A stretch of DNA of 64,000 bases from DASPKW01 sp038244055 (GCA_038244055.1 JBBRTW010000001.1:6070-70069); one strand, 5' to 3'; positions 1-8,885 are shown, numbered from the stretch's first letter. A program made the numbers and translations. Notes: a model not told the origin generated them from the sequence alone.

Positions 1-48
1 AGGATGATCGATTTCTATCGCGATCGGTTGATGAAGAAGACCGCTTAA
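1..48 (+). CDS. 3' end of an upstream gene (partial)
   Basis: Frame 1 is open from the window edge and ends in TAA at 46-48, giving a 15-residue C-terminus rich in Arg, Lys and Asp (ending LMKKTA). A strong hairpin terminator follows at 91-128, which supports a real gene end. Too little is visible to assign a function. Confidence 0.5.
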   Translation, partial: RMIDFYRDRLMKKTA

Positions 49-49
49 A

Positions 50-77
50 GGGTTCAGGGTTCAGAGGTCAGGGTTCA
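50..77. repeat. Heptamer tandem repeat, unit GGGTTCA (x4)
   Basis: Four consecutive 7-mers, GGGTTCA, GGGTTCA, GAGGTCA and GGGTTCA, begin two bases after the TAA of the upstream gene. No reverse-complement arm is seen nearby. It belongs to the 7-nt-period class found at many gene borders in this window. Confidence 0.85.
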
Positions 78-90
78 GGAATAGAAAGTG

Positions 91-128
91 ACCGGTGCGG
101 TGTCATCGAGATACCGCACCGGTTCTGT
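91..128 (+). terminator. Rho-independent-type terminator
   Basis: Perfect 11-bp inverted repeat ACCGGTGCGGT (91-101) / ACCGCACCGGT (113-123) with an 11-nt loop, followed by TCTGTTTT. It lies between the upstream partial gene and the regulator gene and would end the upstream transcript. Confidence 0.8.
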
Positions 129-160
129 TTTGGGGTGTGTGTTTTCATTTCCCGTGAAAG

Positions 161-191
161 TTGGATTTTGGGCTTTTATATACGCTATAGT
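161..191 (+). promoter_or_regulatory. Candidate sigma70-type promoter of the GbsR-type gene
   Basis: TTGGAT (161-166) and TATAGT (186-191) are separated by 19 bp, about 30 bp upstream of the start codon. The -10 match is good but the -35 is weak and the spacer is slightly long. The adjacent inverted repeat overlaps the -10. Confidence 0.45.
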
Positions 192-210
192 TTCAGTACC
201 TTTTGAAACT
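189..210. promoter_or_regulatory. Candidate operator, inverted repeat AGTTTCA-N8-TGAAACT
   Basis: Perfect 7-bp inverted repeat, AGTTTCA at 189-195 and TGAAACT at 204-210 with 8 bp between. It overlaps the -10 box and ends just before the AAGGAG ribosome-binding site. The position suits autoregulation by the winged-helix protein encoded immediately downstream. That use is inference. Confidence 0.55.
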
Positions 211-222
211 TAAGGAGCCTAT

Positions 223-846
223 ATGAATGCCACGAACCCCGTCCTGACCGATCTTGCCGATGAAGCCGAAGTTGCCGTTCCCGCCGTGAAAGCGAAACCG
301 ATGACCGCCGTCGAGCAGCGTCTGCGCGAGGTGCAGGATACGTTCATCCGCCGCTGGGGGGAGATGGGGCAGACCTGGGGGATCAACCGCACGATGGCCG
401 AGATTCACGCGCTGCTCTTCATCGTCGGTATGCCTCTTTGCACCGATGATGTGATGGAGCGCCTGCACATTTCCCGCGGGAATTCCTCGATGAACCTTAG
501 GGCATTGTGCGACTGGGGGATCATCAAGCGCCTGCACAAGCGCGGCGAGCGCAGGGAGTTTTTTGAATCGCTGACCGATGTCTGGGAGATGTTCTCGATC
601 ATCGCGGCCGAGCGCAAACGCCGCGAGATGGACCCGGTGCTGGAGACGATCAAGCAGTGCCAGGAAATGCTCGGCGAACAGGCCCTGGGCAAAGCCGCCA
701 AACTCGACCCCGTCCAAATCACCCGCCAGCGCCTGGCCGGGATGGAAGACTTCATGAAGGTCACCAACAAAGTCTTCCAGCAATTCGTCGGCAACGCCAA
801 GAGCGGGCTGACGCGGGTGGTGAAGGTGCTGCTGAAGGCGTTTTGA
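223..846 (+). CDS. GbsR/MarR-family winged-helix transcriptional regulator
   Basis: A 207-residue cytoplasmic protein. Residues about 25-110 look like the winged-helix domain of the GbsR subgroup of MarR regulators (WGINRTMAEIHALLF, then the recognition-helix region HISRGNSSMNLRALCDWGI followed by a basic wing KRGERREFF). The C-terminal half is probably helical and may serve dimerisation. AAGGAG at 212-217 precedes the ATG at a good distance. GbsR proteins typically control osmoprotectant or transport genes; no such target is next door. The inverted repeat at 189-210 suggests autoregulation. Confidence 0.85.
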   Translation: MNATNPVLTDLADEAEVAVPAVKAKPMTAVEQRLREVQDTFIRRWGEMGQTWGINRTMAEIHALLFIVGMPLCTDDVMERLHISRGNSSMNLRALCDWGIIKRLHKRGERREFFESLTDVWEMFSIIAAERKRREMDPVLETIKQCQEMLGEQALGKAAKLDPVQITRQRLAGMEDFMKVTNKVFQQFVGNAKSGLTRVVKVLLKAF

Positions 847-849
847 GGC

Positions 850-1084
850 AGAAGATAGAAGCGAGGAGCGAGGAGCGAGAAGCGAGAAGAAATTCACAGG
901 GGTCGGAAGGGTCGGAAGCCTGTTACCAGCGATCTTCCCAGTGGAATCGGCTGATTCAGGCTCGCGACCCTTTCTCGTCAGTGAACTGCCGATCGCTCCT
1001 CGCTTCCCGCTTCTCGCTCCTCGCTTCTCGCTTCTCGCTTCTAACTTCTCGCTTCTAACTTCCAACTTCTAACTTCTCCCTTCT
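850..1084. repeat. Gapped inverted pair of heptamer arrays (AGAAGCG / CGCTTCT)
   Basis: Six 7-mers of the type AGAAGCG or AGGAGCG run from 850 to 891. Thirteen 7-mers of the reverse complement type (CGCTCCT, CGCTTCT, AACTTCT) run from 994 to 1084 without a break in register. About 100 bp separate the arms, including two GGGTCGGAA 9-mers near 898-915. The locus begins three bases after the TGA of the GbsR-type gene and fills the spacer to the next gene. Confidence 0.9.
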
Positions 1085-1168
1085 GCCCTTTTCTATTCCA
1101 TCCTGAACGGACTTGGCGCATAATTCCCATGGGTGACATACGATTTGGGGTCAGCGAGGAGCCTCTTC

Positions 1169-3529
1169 ATGCGCCACTGGGCCTTTGTCGTCTGGATTGT
1201 TGCGGGAATCCTGATCTGTTGGCCGACGCCCGCGCCCGCGGCGACGTCCAAACAGGTCGAGGATGCGATTAAGAAGGCCAAGGAGTTTTTGATCAATTCC
1301 CAGCGCGAGGGAAACTGGGAAAGCGCGCAAAAGCGCATGCCCGAGCCGCGCCCCAATGCGCTGGGGCAGGTGATGATCACCGATATCATCAATTCCAATC
1401 AATGGGGCGGCACCACGGCGCTGGTGACTTACGCGCTGCTGGCCTCGGGTGAAAGCGCGCAGGAGCCTCGGATGGCCGAGTCGCTCAAGTGGCTCTCAAC
1501 GCATGAGATCAACGGCACCTACGCCATCGCCATGCGGGCGCAGCTCTGGTATCTGATGCCGCCGGGAAAACGCAAGGAATTCGCGGAGGTGATGAAAAAG
1601 GATCGGGAGATTCTCATCACCAATATGCGCGGGGGCAAGAGCCTCCTCGGCGGCGCGCGTCGGCCGCCGGCCGGGGGAGGGCCGATGATCGGCCCGGGCG
1701 GCGTCGATCCGAACGAAGAATTCAAGGGCTTCTACCGCTACACGGCCGATGACAACGGCTACGACCACTCGGCCTCGCAGTTTGGCGTTTTGGGCATGTG
1801 GGCGCTGGAACAGGCGGGGATGGAATCGCCTAACGGTTACTGGAAAATCGTTGAAGATGCCTGGCTGAAGGATCAGGATAAGGCAACCGGCGGGTGGAAT
1901 TATGGGCCGCTATTCCGGCCGATGCAGCCGATTACGCCGACGATGACGGCCGCCGGTGTGGCAACCCTCTTCATCACCCAGGACTACCTGCACATGAAGG
2001 ATGCGCTGGATTGCAAAGGCAATATCAGCAACAAGGCGATCGAAGCGGGGATGAAGTGGATGACCACCAACTTCAACCAGGTGTTCAAATCGGAGTGGCC
2101 GTTCTACGCGTTATACGGTGTCGAACGCATCGGCCTGGCCTCGGGGTACAAGTATCTGGGCACGATTGACTGGTACGAGATCGGCTCGGACAAGCTGGTC
2201 GGTTTGCAGCAGCCCGATGGCGGATGGGGGACGGCGTTCGATACGTCTTTCGCGCTGCTCTTCCTGGTGCGCGGGCGTGCGCCGGTGGTCATGAACAAGC
2301 TCGAATATGCGATCGATTTCCACGGCGAGAAGAATGCGGGAACCAACTGGAACGAGCGCCCGCGCGATGCGGCCAACGTCACCCGCTGGATGAGCCGCCA
2401 GTTCGAGCGCGATTTGAACTGGCAGATCGTCAATCTCAAGGGCTCGGTGGATGATCTGCACGATGCGCCGATCCTCTACATCACCGGCAATCAGGTGCTG
2501 AACCTGACGGCCGAGGATGAGGCGAAGCTCAAGGAATTCGTCAACCAGGGCGGGCTGATCCTGGGCAATGCCGATTGCGGGCATCTCGGTTTCGCCACGT
2601 CATTCAAGAAACTCGGCGCCAAGCTTTTTCCCCCCGGCGAGTTCAAGGAATTGCCGGCTGGGCACATCGTCTTCAATAACTTCTATCAGCGCAGCAAGTG
2701 GAAGGGTGGATTGTCGGTGCAGGGCCTGAACAACGGCGCGCGGGAGTTGATGATCCTCTTCGCCTCGGCCGACCCTTCGCGGATCTGGCAGACCGGCACT
2801 TACGGCGCGCGCGAGGAGGCGTGGCAGTTCCTGGCCAATCTCTACCTCTACATGTCGGAGAAGAAGGATTTCCGATTTAAGGGCGATACCTACATCCTCA
2901 AGCCCGATGCCAACGTGCAGGCCAGCAAAACCGCCAAGTTGGCGCGCCTGCAATATGCCGGCAATTGGGACCCCGAGCCCGGATCGTGGAAGCGCGAGTC
3001 GGCCGTATTGCACAATGAGGCGCAGCTCGATCTGACTGTGGAAACCATCCGGCTCGGCGAGGGAAAACTGGCCGGATACAAACTGGCCCATCTGACCTCC
3101 ACCAACAAGTTCAAGCTGAGCGACAAGGAACGCGAGGAACTTAAGGCCTTCATCGCCGGCGGCGGCACGCTCATTGCCGATGCCTGCGGCGGCAACGGCG
3201 AGGCGGCCAACAGCCTGGAAACAGAGCTGGCGGCCCTCTCCACCGCCAAGATCGATATTCTCAAGCAGGATCACCCCCTCTATACCGGCCTGGGCATGCC
3301 GGCCGACAAGATCGAGTACCGTCCCTTCGCCAGCAAGCAGCATTTGGGCGGCGTCCACGGCCCGCGCCTGCGCGGAGCGGAGGTCAACAACAAGCTGGCG
3401 ATCATTTACAGCCCCGAGGATCTGAGCGTCGGCATGGTGGGGCAGGCGGTCGATGGGATCATCGGCTACACGCCGGCGAGTTCGGCGGCGCTGATGAAGG
3501 CGGTGGTGGTGTATGCCTCGGGGCAGTAG
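1169..3529 (+). CDS. Secreted prenyltransferase/squalene-cyclase-repeat protein with C-terminal DUF4159 domain
   Basis: A 786-residue protein if it starts at ATG 1169, which has GAGGAG seven bases upstream and opens with a clean signal peptide (RHWAFVVWIVAGILI...PAPAAT). A GTG start at 1133 would put charged residues before it. Residues about 25-400 carry alpha/alpha-toroid repeats (DGGWGTAFDTSFALLFL and GGWNYGP blocks) typical of prenyltransferase-like proteins of Planctomycetes. The C-terminal part contains glycine-rich segments (FVNQGGLILGNADCGH, FIAGGGTLIADACGG) typical of DUF4159, which has a glutamine-amidotransferase-like fold. The function is unknown; a surface or periplasmic role is inferred. 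It stands alone, without the MoxR/DUF58 partners often seen nearby. Confidence 0.8.
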   Translation: MRHWAFVVWIVAGILICWPTPAPAATSKQVEDAIKKAKEFLINSQREGNWESAQKRMPEPRPNALGQVMITDIINSNQWGGTTALVTYALLASGESAQEPRMAESLKWLSTHEINGTYAIAMRAQLWYLMPPGKRKEFAEVMKKDREILITNMRGGKSLLGGARRPPAGGGPMIGPGGVDPNEEFKGFYRYTADDNGYDHSASQFGVLGMWALEQAGMESPNGYWKIVEDAWLKDQDKATGGWNYGPLFRPMQPITPTMTAAGVATLFITQDYLHMKDALDCKGNISNKAIEAGMKWMTTNFNQVFKSEWPFYALYGVERIGLASGYKYLGTIDWYEIGSDKLVGLQQPDGGWGTAFDTSFALLFLVRGRAPVVMNKLEYAIDFHGEKNAGTNWNERPRDAANVTRWMSRQFERDLNWQIVNLKGSVDDLHDAPILYITGNQVLNLTAEDEAKLKEFVNQGGLILGNADCGHLGFATSFKKLGAKLFPPGEFKELPAGHIVFNNFYQRSKWKGGLSVQGLNNGARELMILFASADPSRIWQTGTYGAREEAWQFLANLYLYMSEKKDFRFKGDTYILKPDANVQASKTAKLARLQYAGNWDPEPGSWKRESAVLHNEAQLDLTVETIRLGEGKLAGYKLAHLTSTNKFKLSDKEREELKAFIAGGGTLIADACGGNGEAANSLETELAALSTAKIDILKQDHPLYTGLGMPADKIEYRPFASKQHLGGVHGPRLRGAEVNNKLAIIYSPEDLSVGMVGQAVDGIIGYTPASSAALMKAVVVYASGQ

Positions 3530-3568
3530 GCGCGGAGCGCGATGCATATCATCCAGGGACGTCAAACG

Positions 3569-3597
3569 AGGGGGCTCATTCTACTGGGTTTCCCCCT
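3569..3597. terminator. Possible weak terminator between convergent genes
   Basis: AGGGGG (3569-3574) can pair with CCCCCT (3592-3597), followed by TTTT on the + strand. It lies between the end of the DUF4159 gene and the converging MFS gene. The stem is short and the loop is 17 nt, so this is tentative. Confidence 0.3.
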
Positions 3598-3624
3598 TTT
3601 CACGGGCGGGACGCTCGTGCCCCT

Positions 3625-5031
3625 TCATTCGATCGGCCCGCGCGGCGCTTCCTCGCGCATTTCGCGCGTGTGGTCCGGCAGCAGCATGGCCGCGAACATG
3701 GCGGGGATGAATAGGAATCCTCCCACGAGCAAGGGGATGCGCAACTGGCCGCTCAGGCTGTTGGCGAAGATGCCGAAGAGAATAACGCCGACAGCAGAAG
3801 CGATTCGCCCGATGTTGTAGCAGAAGCCCGCGCCGGTGGTGCGAAGAAGGGTGGGGAAAAGCGGCGGGAGGTACATGGTGAACAGGCCGAAGATTCCCGA
3901 AAAAAAACCGACCAGGGGGATGTAGAAGTAAAGCAAGGGCATCCAGCTTCGCTCGATGCAAAAGGCGACGGTGATCGCTGCGACAAACCCCAGACACATG
4001 ACGGCGATGGCCCGGCGGAAGCCGAAAATCTTCGCCAGCCAGGCCGCGAAGAAATTGCCCGGAATGCTCACGAGAACCGGGAGCATCAGCGCCGCCGCCT
4101 GCATCTGCCGCTTGTCGGGATCGGACCAGTCTCTAATATCCGGGTGTGAGTTCATCAACTGCGGCACCCAGAACATGATCGACCACCAGGAGGTCAGGGC
4201 GCAGGCGCAGACCACGATCGTGAGGAGCGTGATCCGGCGGGTCGGCCCGCGGAAGAGGTCGGCGATGGAAGGTTGCCGCTCGGAACCCGCGCGAGCGGCG
4301 GCATTGGCGGTGTGCCATTCCTCGGGCTCGGGAACGTGCCGGCGAATCCAGAAAACAATGAAAGCCGGCAAAATCCCCACGAGGAAGACGAAGCGCGGGT
4401 TGATCCCTTTCATCAGCGATGCGGCGACGAAGGCGATGAGCACGCCGAGATTGACGGCCGTCTGGAGAACGGCGGCGATCCATGGCCGCCAGTTCCTGGG
4501 CCAGGTTTCGGAAAGAAGCGATGACCCGACGGCCCATTCCCCGCCAATACCCAGGGCCGCCAGGAACCGGAAGATGAGCAGGTGCCACCACTGAGTCGCG
4601 AAGGCGGAGAGCCCGGTGAAAAGGGCGTAGGTCAGGACGGTGAGCGACAGCGCGCGCGCCCGTCCCATGCGATCACCCAGACGCCCGAAAAATCCGCCGC
4701 CAAGCGCCCAGCCGATGAGGAACGCGGCCTGGATCCAGGAGGATTTCTGCTTGACGATGGCATCGGAGGAATTGACAGGCGAGGCGGGATCGGCGGTCAG
4801 CAGGATGGCGACGAAGGAGGCGGCCACCATCGTGTAGAGGTGCATGTCCAGGCCGTCGAAGAGCCAGCCGAGCCATGCGGCGATACCGGATTTCCATTGG
4901 GCGGGGGTGAGGTCGCGGAGGGTGGAGGCTTCGCGGGGAGGAGCGGTTGTGGTAGCGGGAGGGGAGTAGGGGAGAACCGCGGCGTCAACCTCACCGCTGG
5001 CGACTGGGGTCGTCGTAGTTGGGTGGTCCAT
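3625..5031 (-). CDS. MFS transporter (metabolite:H+ symporter-like)
   Basis: A 468-residue inner-membrane protein with about twelve hydrophobic segments after a Thr/Pro-rich cytoplasmic N-terminus (residues 1-45). The MFS signature GRLGDRMGR sits near residues 117-125, and GWLFDGLDMHLYT in TM1 resembles the acid:proton symporter branch (ShiA/AAHS-like). The substrate cannot be told from sequence. It is convergent with the DUF4159 gene, and the gene behind it has a separate start. Confidence 0.85.
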   Translation of the reverse strand: MDHPTTTTPVASGEVDAAVLPYSPPATTTAPPREASTLRDLTPAQWKSGIAAWLGWLFDGLDMHLYTMVAASFVAILLTADPASPVNSSDAIVKQKSSWIQAAFLIGWALGGGFFGRLGDRMGRARALSLTVLTYALFTGLSAFATQWWHLLIFRFLAALGIGGEWAVGSSLLSETWPRNWRPWIAAVLQTAVNLGVLIAFVAASLMKGINPRFVFLVGILPAFIVFWIRRHVPEPEEWHTANAAARAGSERQPSIADLFRGPTRRITLLTIVVCACALTSWWSIMFWVPQLMNSHPDIRDWSDPDKRQMQAAALMLPVLVSIPGNFFAAWLAKIFGFRRAIAVMCLGFVAAITVAFCIERSWMPLLYFYIPLVGFFSGIFGLFTMYLPPLFPTLLRTTGAGFCYNIGRIASAVGVILFGIFANSLSGQLRIPLLVGGFLFIPAMFAAMLLPDHTREMREEAPRGPIE

Positions 5032-5082
5032 CCAGTGGCCTCAATGTGGGTGCTTTGAAAGATAGCGAAGTGCGGAAACCCT

Positions 5083-5976
5083 TCATGACGGGACCGGGTG
5101 AGTCCGCAGCCATTCGCGGACATCTTCGAGATTCTTAAAATCCAGAATCGCTTCTCCAAGCTCTTCAATCGCCGGCCAGGGCAATACATCAATCGTCTCG
5201 TGCAAGTCGGTTGGAAGTTTCCCGAACCGCTTGGTCATTTGCCGCAAAACCAGCTTCTGCTGGGCCATTTCACCCCAGCCAGTCATGATTTCCATAAATT
5301 GCTCCTTGCTGGGCGAAGGCACTTGCTCGATCGATGCCTTGAATACCTTAGCCTCCGCCGCCGTAAGCTTCAAATACGAATCCATAAATCCGCCCACGAT
5401 TCGCAATTTGGCGGGGTTCAGACGCAATGTGGCCAGGATTCGCAGGCATTCCAGCTTAACTCGCGCCCGATCTTCGAGGGCAATCCGCATCCGCGCCATC
5501 AGGGCCGTCGCCACCGGATTGGGCCTCCGCACATAATCGCGCCAGTTCAGTCGATTGAGCTGGATCACTCGATATCGAAAAGTCAAAACGTCGAGATCGG
5601 GAAACGTCAGGCAATACTCCTCCGGTTCAGCCCTCTGCGGCGACACATAGGAGAACAGCACGATCGGATAGACCGGAAGATTGTGCTTTTCGTGCAGCCG
5701 CGCGAAATACTTGAACATGCGCCGGGCGAAGTCCGTATCGGGCGATGCCTGGGTTTCGACATGGACAAGAAAGAACGCCTCGCTCCCTTTGAACTTCGCC
5801 CGCGCCAGGACATCGACCTCGTGCCTCTCGCCCGAGGTGACATCCGTGAAGATTTCCTTGTCCATGAAGGCGATCGAATCGCGATCGAGATACTGCATCA
5901 CCTCAGGGAAAAACAGATCGATAAAATCCGCAAAGAACGTCGTCAACAGTTCCTTGAACAATCGATCGTGATCCAC
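5083..5976 (-). CDS. Rpn/YhgA-like PD-(D/E)XK nuclease-fold protein
   Basis: A 297-residue protein beginning MDHDRLFKELL, the usual opening of the Rpn (recombination-promoting nuclease)/DUF4351-type family. A PD-(D/E)XK-like core is visible: ERHEVDVLARAKF (about residues 50-62) followed by FFLVHVETQ with the catalytic-type E-x-Q. The C-terminal part (EIMTGWGEMAQQKLVL...LPWPAIEELGEAIL) matches the short C-terminal helical region of this family. Such proteins are often linked to mobile DNA, but no transposon ends are seen here. It lies only 18 bp downstream of the isomerase-like gene. Confidence 0.8.
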   Translation of the reverse strand: MDHDRLFKELLTTFFADFIDLFFPEVMQYLDRDSIAFMDKEIFTDVTSGERHEVDVLARAKFKGSEAFFLVHVETQASPDTDFARRMFKYFARLHEKHNLPVYPIVLFSYVSPQRAEPEEYCLTFPDLDVLTFRYRVIQLNRLNWRDYVRRPNPVATALMARMRIALEDRARVKLECLRILATLRLNPAKLRIVGGFMDSYLKLTAAEAKVFKASIEQVPSPSKEQFMEIMTGWGEMAQQKLVLRQMTKRFGKLPTDLHETIDVLPWPAIEELGEAILDFKNLEDVREWLRTHPVPS

Positions 5977-5994
5977 GGCCGCCCTCCCTTCGTC

Positions 5995-6927
5995 TTACGA
6001 TGCCAGAATCTTATCCAGACTCCCCGAAAGCACCTTCATCCGCGCCAGATCGCCGCCGCCCATTTCGATGGTTGCCCAGTGATCCGGGCCGGAGAAACCG
6101 ACATCATCCAGCGCCTTCATGATGGCCGGCCATTTATTCGAGCCTTCGAGGAGGTCCGTCTTGAAGCCGGCCCATTTGCCCTCCTTGTCGCTCTTTTTCA
6201 TGTCGTATTCCTTGACGTGAATGCGGACGATCCGCTTGCCGAGGATTCTGATCCACTGCTCGGGGAAGCCGAAGTGCATGACGTTGCCGATATCGAAGTA
6301 CCAGCCGACGGCCGGGGATTCGAACTCATCGACATAGCGCGCCGCCTCGACGGGGCTGAGGTGGAAATTGTTCCAGACGTTTTCGATGGCGATCTTGATG
6401 CCGAGCTCGGTCGCCAGGGGAATAGCCTTGCGGATTTCCTCCTGCGATCGTTTGTAGCATTCGTCGTAGGTGACCTTTTCATTCACGACACCCGGCACCA
6501 GCAGCACTGAACCGCCGCCGAGGGCCTTGGACTGGCGGATGGATTCGAGCAGGGCGTCCACTCCAGCTTTGCGAATGGAGGCATCCGGATCAGACAGGTG
6601 CAGCCGCCAGTGCTGGGAATCGCAGGTGCCTTCGAAGAGCAGGCCTGATTCCTTGAGGGCGGCCTGAATCTGCTCCACCGGGAGCTTGGTATCGGGGAGA
6701 TTGAGCTGCAGACCGTCGAATCCCGCCTCCTTCAGCACCTTCATCTGATCCACCAGTGAAGTGCCCTTGGGCAGGCCGAAGTAGGCTTTCTTGAGGGTGC
6801 GTTTTGGATTGGCGGTAGGGGCATCGGCGGCGAGAACGCCGGCGGGGATGAGCGAGTTCAAAGCAATTCCTCCGGCGAGTGCGCCCGACATTTTGAGGAT
6901 GCCGCGGCGGTTGATGGTGTGGGGCAT
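5995..6927 (-). CDS. Sugar phosphate isomerase/epimerase family protein, Tat-exported
   Basis: A 310-residue xylose-isomerase-like TIM barrel. ATG 6927 is preceded by AAAGGA and gives an N-terminus with a twin-arginine-like motif (NRRGILKMSGALAGG) and cleavage near GVLAADA, so the mature protein is probably periplasmic. A longer start at 6975 would spoil the signal. The core shows EAGFDGLQLN, IAIENVWNNFHLSP and WYFDIGNVMHFG, the metal-binding Glu/Asp/His positions of this superfamily. The substrate is unknown; the family is greatly expanded in Planctomycetes. Confidence 0.85.
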   Translation of the reverse strand: MPHTINRRGILKMSGALAGGIALNSLIPAGVLAADAPTANPKRTLKKAYFGLPKGTSLVDQMKVLKEAGFDGLQLNLPDTKLPVEQIQAALKESGLLFEGTCDSQHWRLHLSDPDASIRKAGVDALLESIRQSKALGGGSVLLVPGVVNEKVTYDECYKRSQEEIRKAIPLATELGIKIAIENVWNNFHLSPVEAARYVDEFESPAVGWYFDIGNVMHFGFPEQWIRILGKRIVRIHVKEYDMKKSDKEGKWAGFKTDLLEGSNKWPAIMKALDDVGFSGPDHWATIEMGGGDLARMKVLSGSLDKILAS

Positions 6928-7107
6928 GAGGTCCTTTCGAGCGGGATTGTGCGCGGGGAAGGCGGGCGAAAGCAAGCGCGATGACGGGCTGGCACGGATA
7001 CGAGCCGCAACGATGGTTTTCGATGATATGGACGCGACAAGCGCGCAGGATGTGAATCACGAATGGCGTGCGCTCTGGACGCGCTGGGCAAGCCCAGCGG
7101 CTAACAA

Positions 7108-7716
7108 CTACAAAGTTGCGCCGACATCGTGCCCGCCGATATCCATCTTCACCACGCCGCGCTGCCGCTTGACGGCGATCACGCGCTGTTTGAGCGTATC
7201 GAATAGCGGCCGGGGATTCGGCAGGCCGCGCATCGGAAGCTGCGGCGTCGTGTCATCGTTCGAGAAGACCGTAATCGTTCCCACGCCCAGCAGGCGGTCC
7301 GTAAACGATTGCTCGAAGCGGATGTCTTCCACATGCCACAGTTCGAGCGTATCGATCCGCTTGCCGAGGATGCCGCGCTCGAAATCGATGCGGTAGTTGG
7401 TGATGCGGTAGCGCAGCGATTTCGTGATGATGATCTGCACCATTACCACAATGATGCCGATGGCGATGCATATGAGATAGACCAGCCAATGATAGCTCGG
7501 CTTGCCGTGTTCGAAGAAGTGGTGGATCAGGAACGGCGCGGCCATGATCACCAGCCCGATGAGCGACCAAAGCGTCACTTTGCCAAAGTGCCCGCGCAGC
7601 ATGGGCGTGCCGCTGTAATAGACCTCCTCGCGATCATCCGCCTCCTTGTGCGGCGCGTGATCTTCAAAATCGTTGTGCGGGGCGTTCTGCGGGGCGTCTT
7701 TCGGTGTCTCGCTCAT
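7108..7716 (-). CDS. Membrane-anchored bacterial PH-domain (bPH) protein
   Basis: A 202-residue protein with an acidic, His-rich N-terminus (1-40), two closely spaced transmembrane helices (about 48-68 and 78-100) and a PH-like domain at about 103-170 (TNYRIDFERGILGKRIDTLELWHV contains its typical 'YRI..ERGIL' strand). Tandem-helix bPH proteins of this shape are common and of unknown role, with membrane-stress or lipid sensing proposed. It is followed on the same strand by nothing obviously linked. Confidence 0.75.
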   Translation of the reverse strand: MSETPKDAPQNAPHNDFEDHAPHKEADDREEVYYSGTPMLRGHFGKVTLWSLIGLVIMAAPFLIHHFFEHGKPSYHWLVYLICIAIGIIVVMVQIIITKSLRYRITNYRIDFERGILGKRIDTLELWHVEDIRFEQSFTDRLLGVGTITVFSNDDTTPQLPMRGLPNPRPLFDTLKQRVIAVKRQRGVVKMDIGGHDVGATL

Positions 7717-7788
7717 ATTCGGGCTCCTTCGATTTCCGGCCGGCGCTCCGATCGGCCTGAAATTGGGCTGATCGCGCCTCCGACCGGT

Positions 7789-8208
7789 TCATTCATCTTT
7801 TTCAGGTTGGCTCAGTTCTTCGATTCGCTTCCACATCGCATCAGGCACGGGCACGACGCTCAATCGGCTGTTGCGGATCAGATCCCAACCGGCGAAGGCG
7901 GGGTCGGCCTTGATATCGGAGAGGGTGACCGGCTGGCCGAGCCTTTTCTTCGACTTCACATCGAAAACGACAATCCGCTCATCCTCTTCCTTTGGATCTG
8001 GATAAGGATTGGAGGCGACCTCGCCGATGCCGATGGCGGCCTTCTCATCGCCCGTGTGATAAATCAGAACCGCATCGCCCTTTTTGATCGTGCGAATGTG
8101 CTTCAGCGCCAGGGCATTGGTCACGCCATCCCAGACCGTCTTCTTATCCTGGGCGAATTGATCCCAGGAGTAGCAATCCGGTTCGGTCTTGAGAAGCCAT
8201 CGGGCCAT
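7789..8208 (-). CDS. EVE-domain protein
   Basis: A 139-residue protein that is almost entirely an EVE domain. It opens MARWLLKTEPDCYSWDQF with the hallmark W-L-x-K-x-E-P and contains WDGVTN and KKGDAVLIYHTG. EVE and the related YTH/PUA folds bind modified bases in DNA or RNA, and EVE proteins are linked to modification-dependent restriction or RNA handling. Here it is stand-alone, followed 40 bp upstream on the same strand by a YlbF-type gene. A housekeeping rather than defence role is likely but unproven. Confidence 0.85.
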   Translation of the reverse strand: MARWLLKTEPDCYSWDQFAQDKKTVWDGVTNALALKHIRTIKKGDAVLIYHTGDEKAAIGIGEVASNPYPDPKEEDERIVVFDVKSKKRLGQPVTLSDIKADPAFAGWDLIRNSRLSVVPVPDAMWKRIEELSQPEKDE

Positions 8209-8249
8209 GCGCGAATGCTCCGGTTGATGTTGATGCCGTCTCTTAAATC

Positions 8250-8633
8250 CTACCGACCCGCCCGCGATCCACCGGCCCCGGCCGCACCGGTGATCTCGGC
8301 CATCGGCTTCTGAATCGCCTGGCTCACCTTCCGCATGATGTCGTAGAAATCGACCTGGGCCAGATGCAGCGCCTTCATCTTGATGTGCGAGGCGATGCGA
8401 TGCTGGAAGCTCTCGAGCTGCTGGTGCTGGGCATCGGTCACGGGCATGCCCGATTGCTCCTGGCGCATGAGCGTCTCGAGCTGGCGGTTGAATTCGGCGA
8501 CCAGCCGCCCGGCCTCGGGATCTTCGGAAACGGATTTGGCGGCCGTGCGGTAGCGGTCGAAGGAAGGGTGGTCCTTGAGCATCACCGCGATTTTTTCAGC
8601 GGCATCGAGAATGGTTTGCGTATCGGTCGGCAT
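8250..8633 (-). CDS. YlbF/YmcA-family protein
   Basis: A 127-residue helical protein. The pattern ILDAAEKIAVMLKDHPSF...AGRLVAEFNRQLETLMRQEQSG...ITGAAG matches the YlbF/YmcA (Com_YlbF) family of small helical regulators that in Bacillus modulate RNase Y and development. In Planctomycetes the role is not known. It probably forms a two-gene unit with the EVE gene downstream. Confidence 0.75.
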   Translation of the reverse strand: MPTDTQTILDAAEKIAVMLKDHPSFDRYRTAAKSVSEDPEAGRLVAEFNRQLETLMRQEQSGMPVTDAQHQQLESFQHRIASHIKMKALHLAQVDFYDIMRKVSQAIQKPMAEITGAAGAGGSRAGR

Positions 8634-8708
8634 GGGTGCGTTCCTCGGTAGATTCGTTCGATTGTCTTTTCGACACTATAATCGGGCGTGTCCGGCAGGG
8701 GAAGAACA

Positions 8709-8885
8709 GGGTATCGGGTATAGGGTGTAGGGTATAGGAAAGTGGGGGCGGATTTGAATGGACATTCTCGCCCATAGGTCGCAAACGCGCGCCGTTCCAC
8801 GAACTGAGAATCCAGAAGTCGTAACCGCGCATGCATGACCGCGCCTGCCCTATACCCTATACCCTACACCCGATACCCTACCCCC
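8709..8885. repeat. Gapped inverted pair of heptamer arrays (GGGTATA / TATACCC)
   Basis: Four 7-mers (GGGTATC, GGGTATA, GGGTGTA, GGGTATA) at 8709-8736 face five reverse-complement 7-mers (TATACCC x2, TACACCC, GATACCC, TACCCCC) at 8851-8885. The right arm ends at the base before the ATG of the E1-like gene (8886). The roughly 115-bp gap holds no recognisable gene. Confidence 0.9.

Noticed and set aside
193..1065. Long minus-strand open frame covering the GbsR-type gene and the repeat
   Set aside because: No family features; it is antisense to a well-supported gene and its N-terminus is translated heptamer repeat.
850..1084. CRISPR array
   Set aside because: Units are 7 nt, contiguous and without spacers; no cas genes in the window.
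3956..4594. Plus-strand open frames inside the MFS gene
   Set aside because: Antisense shadows of the transporter frame without any recognisable motif.
5083..5976. Insertion sequence around the Rpn-like gene
   Set aside because: No terminal inverted repeats or target duplication found on either side.
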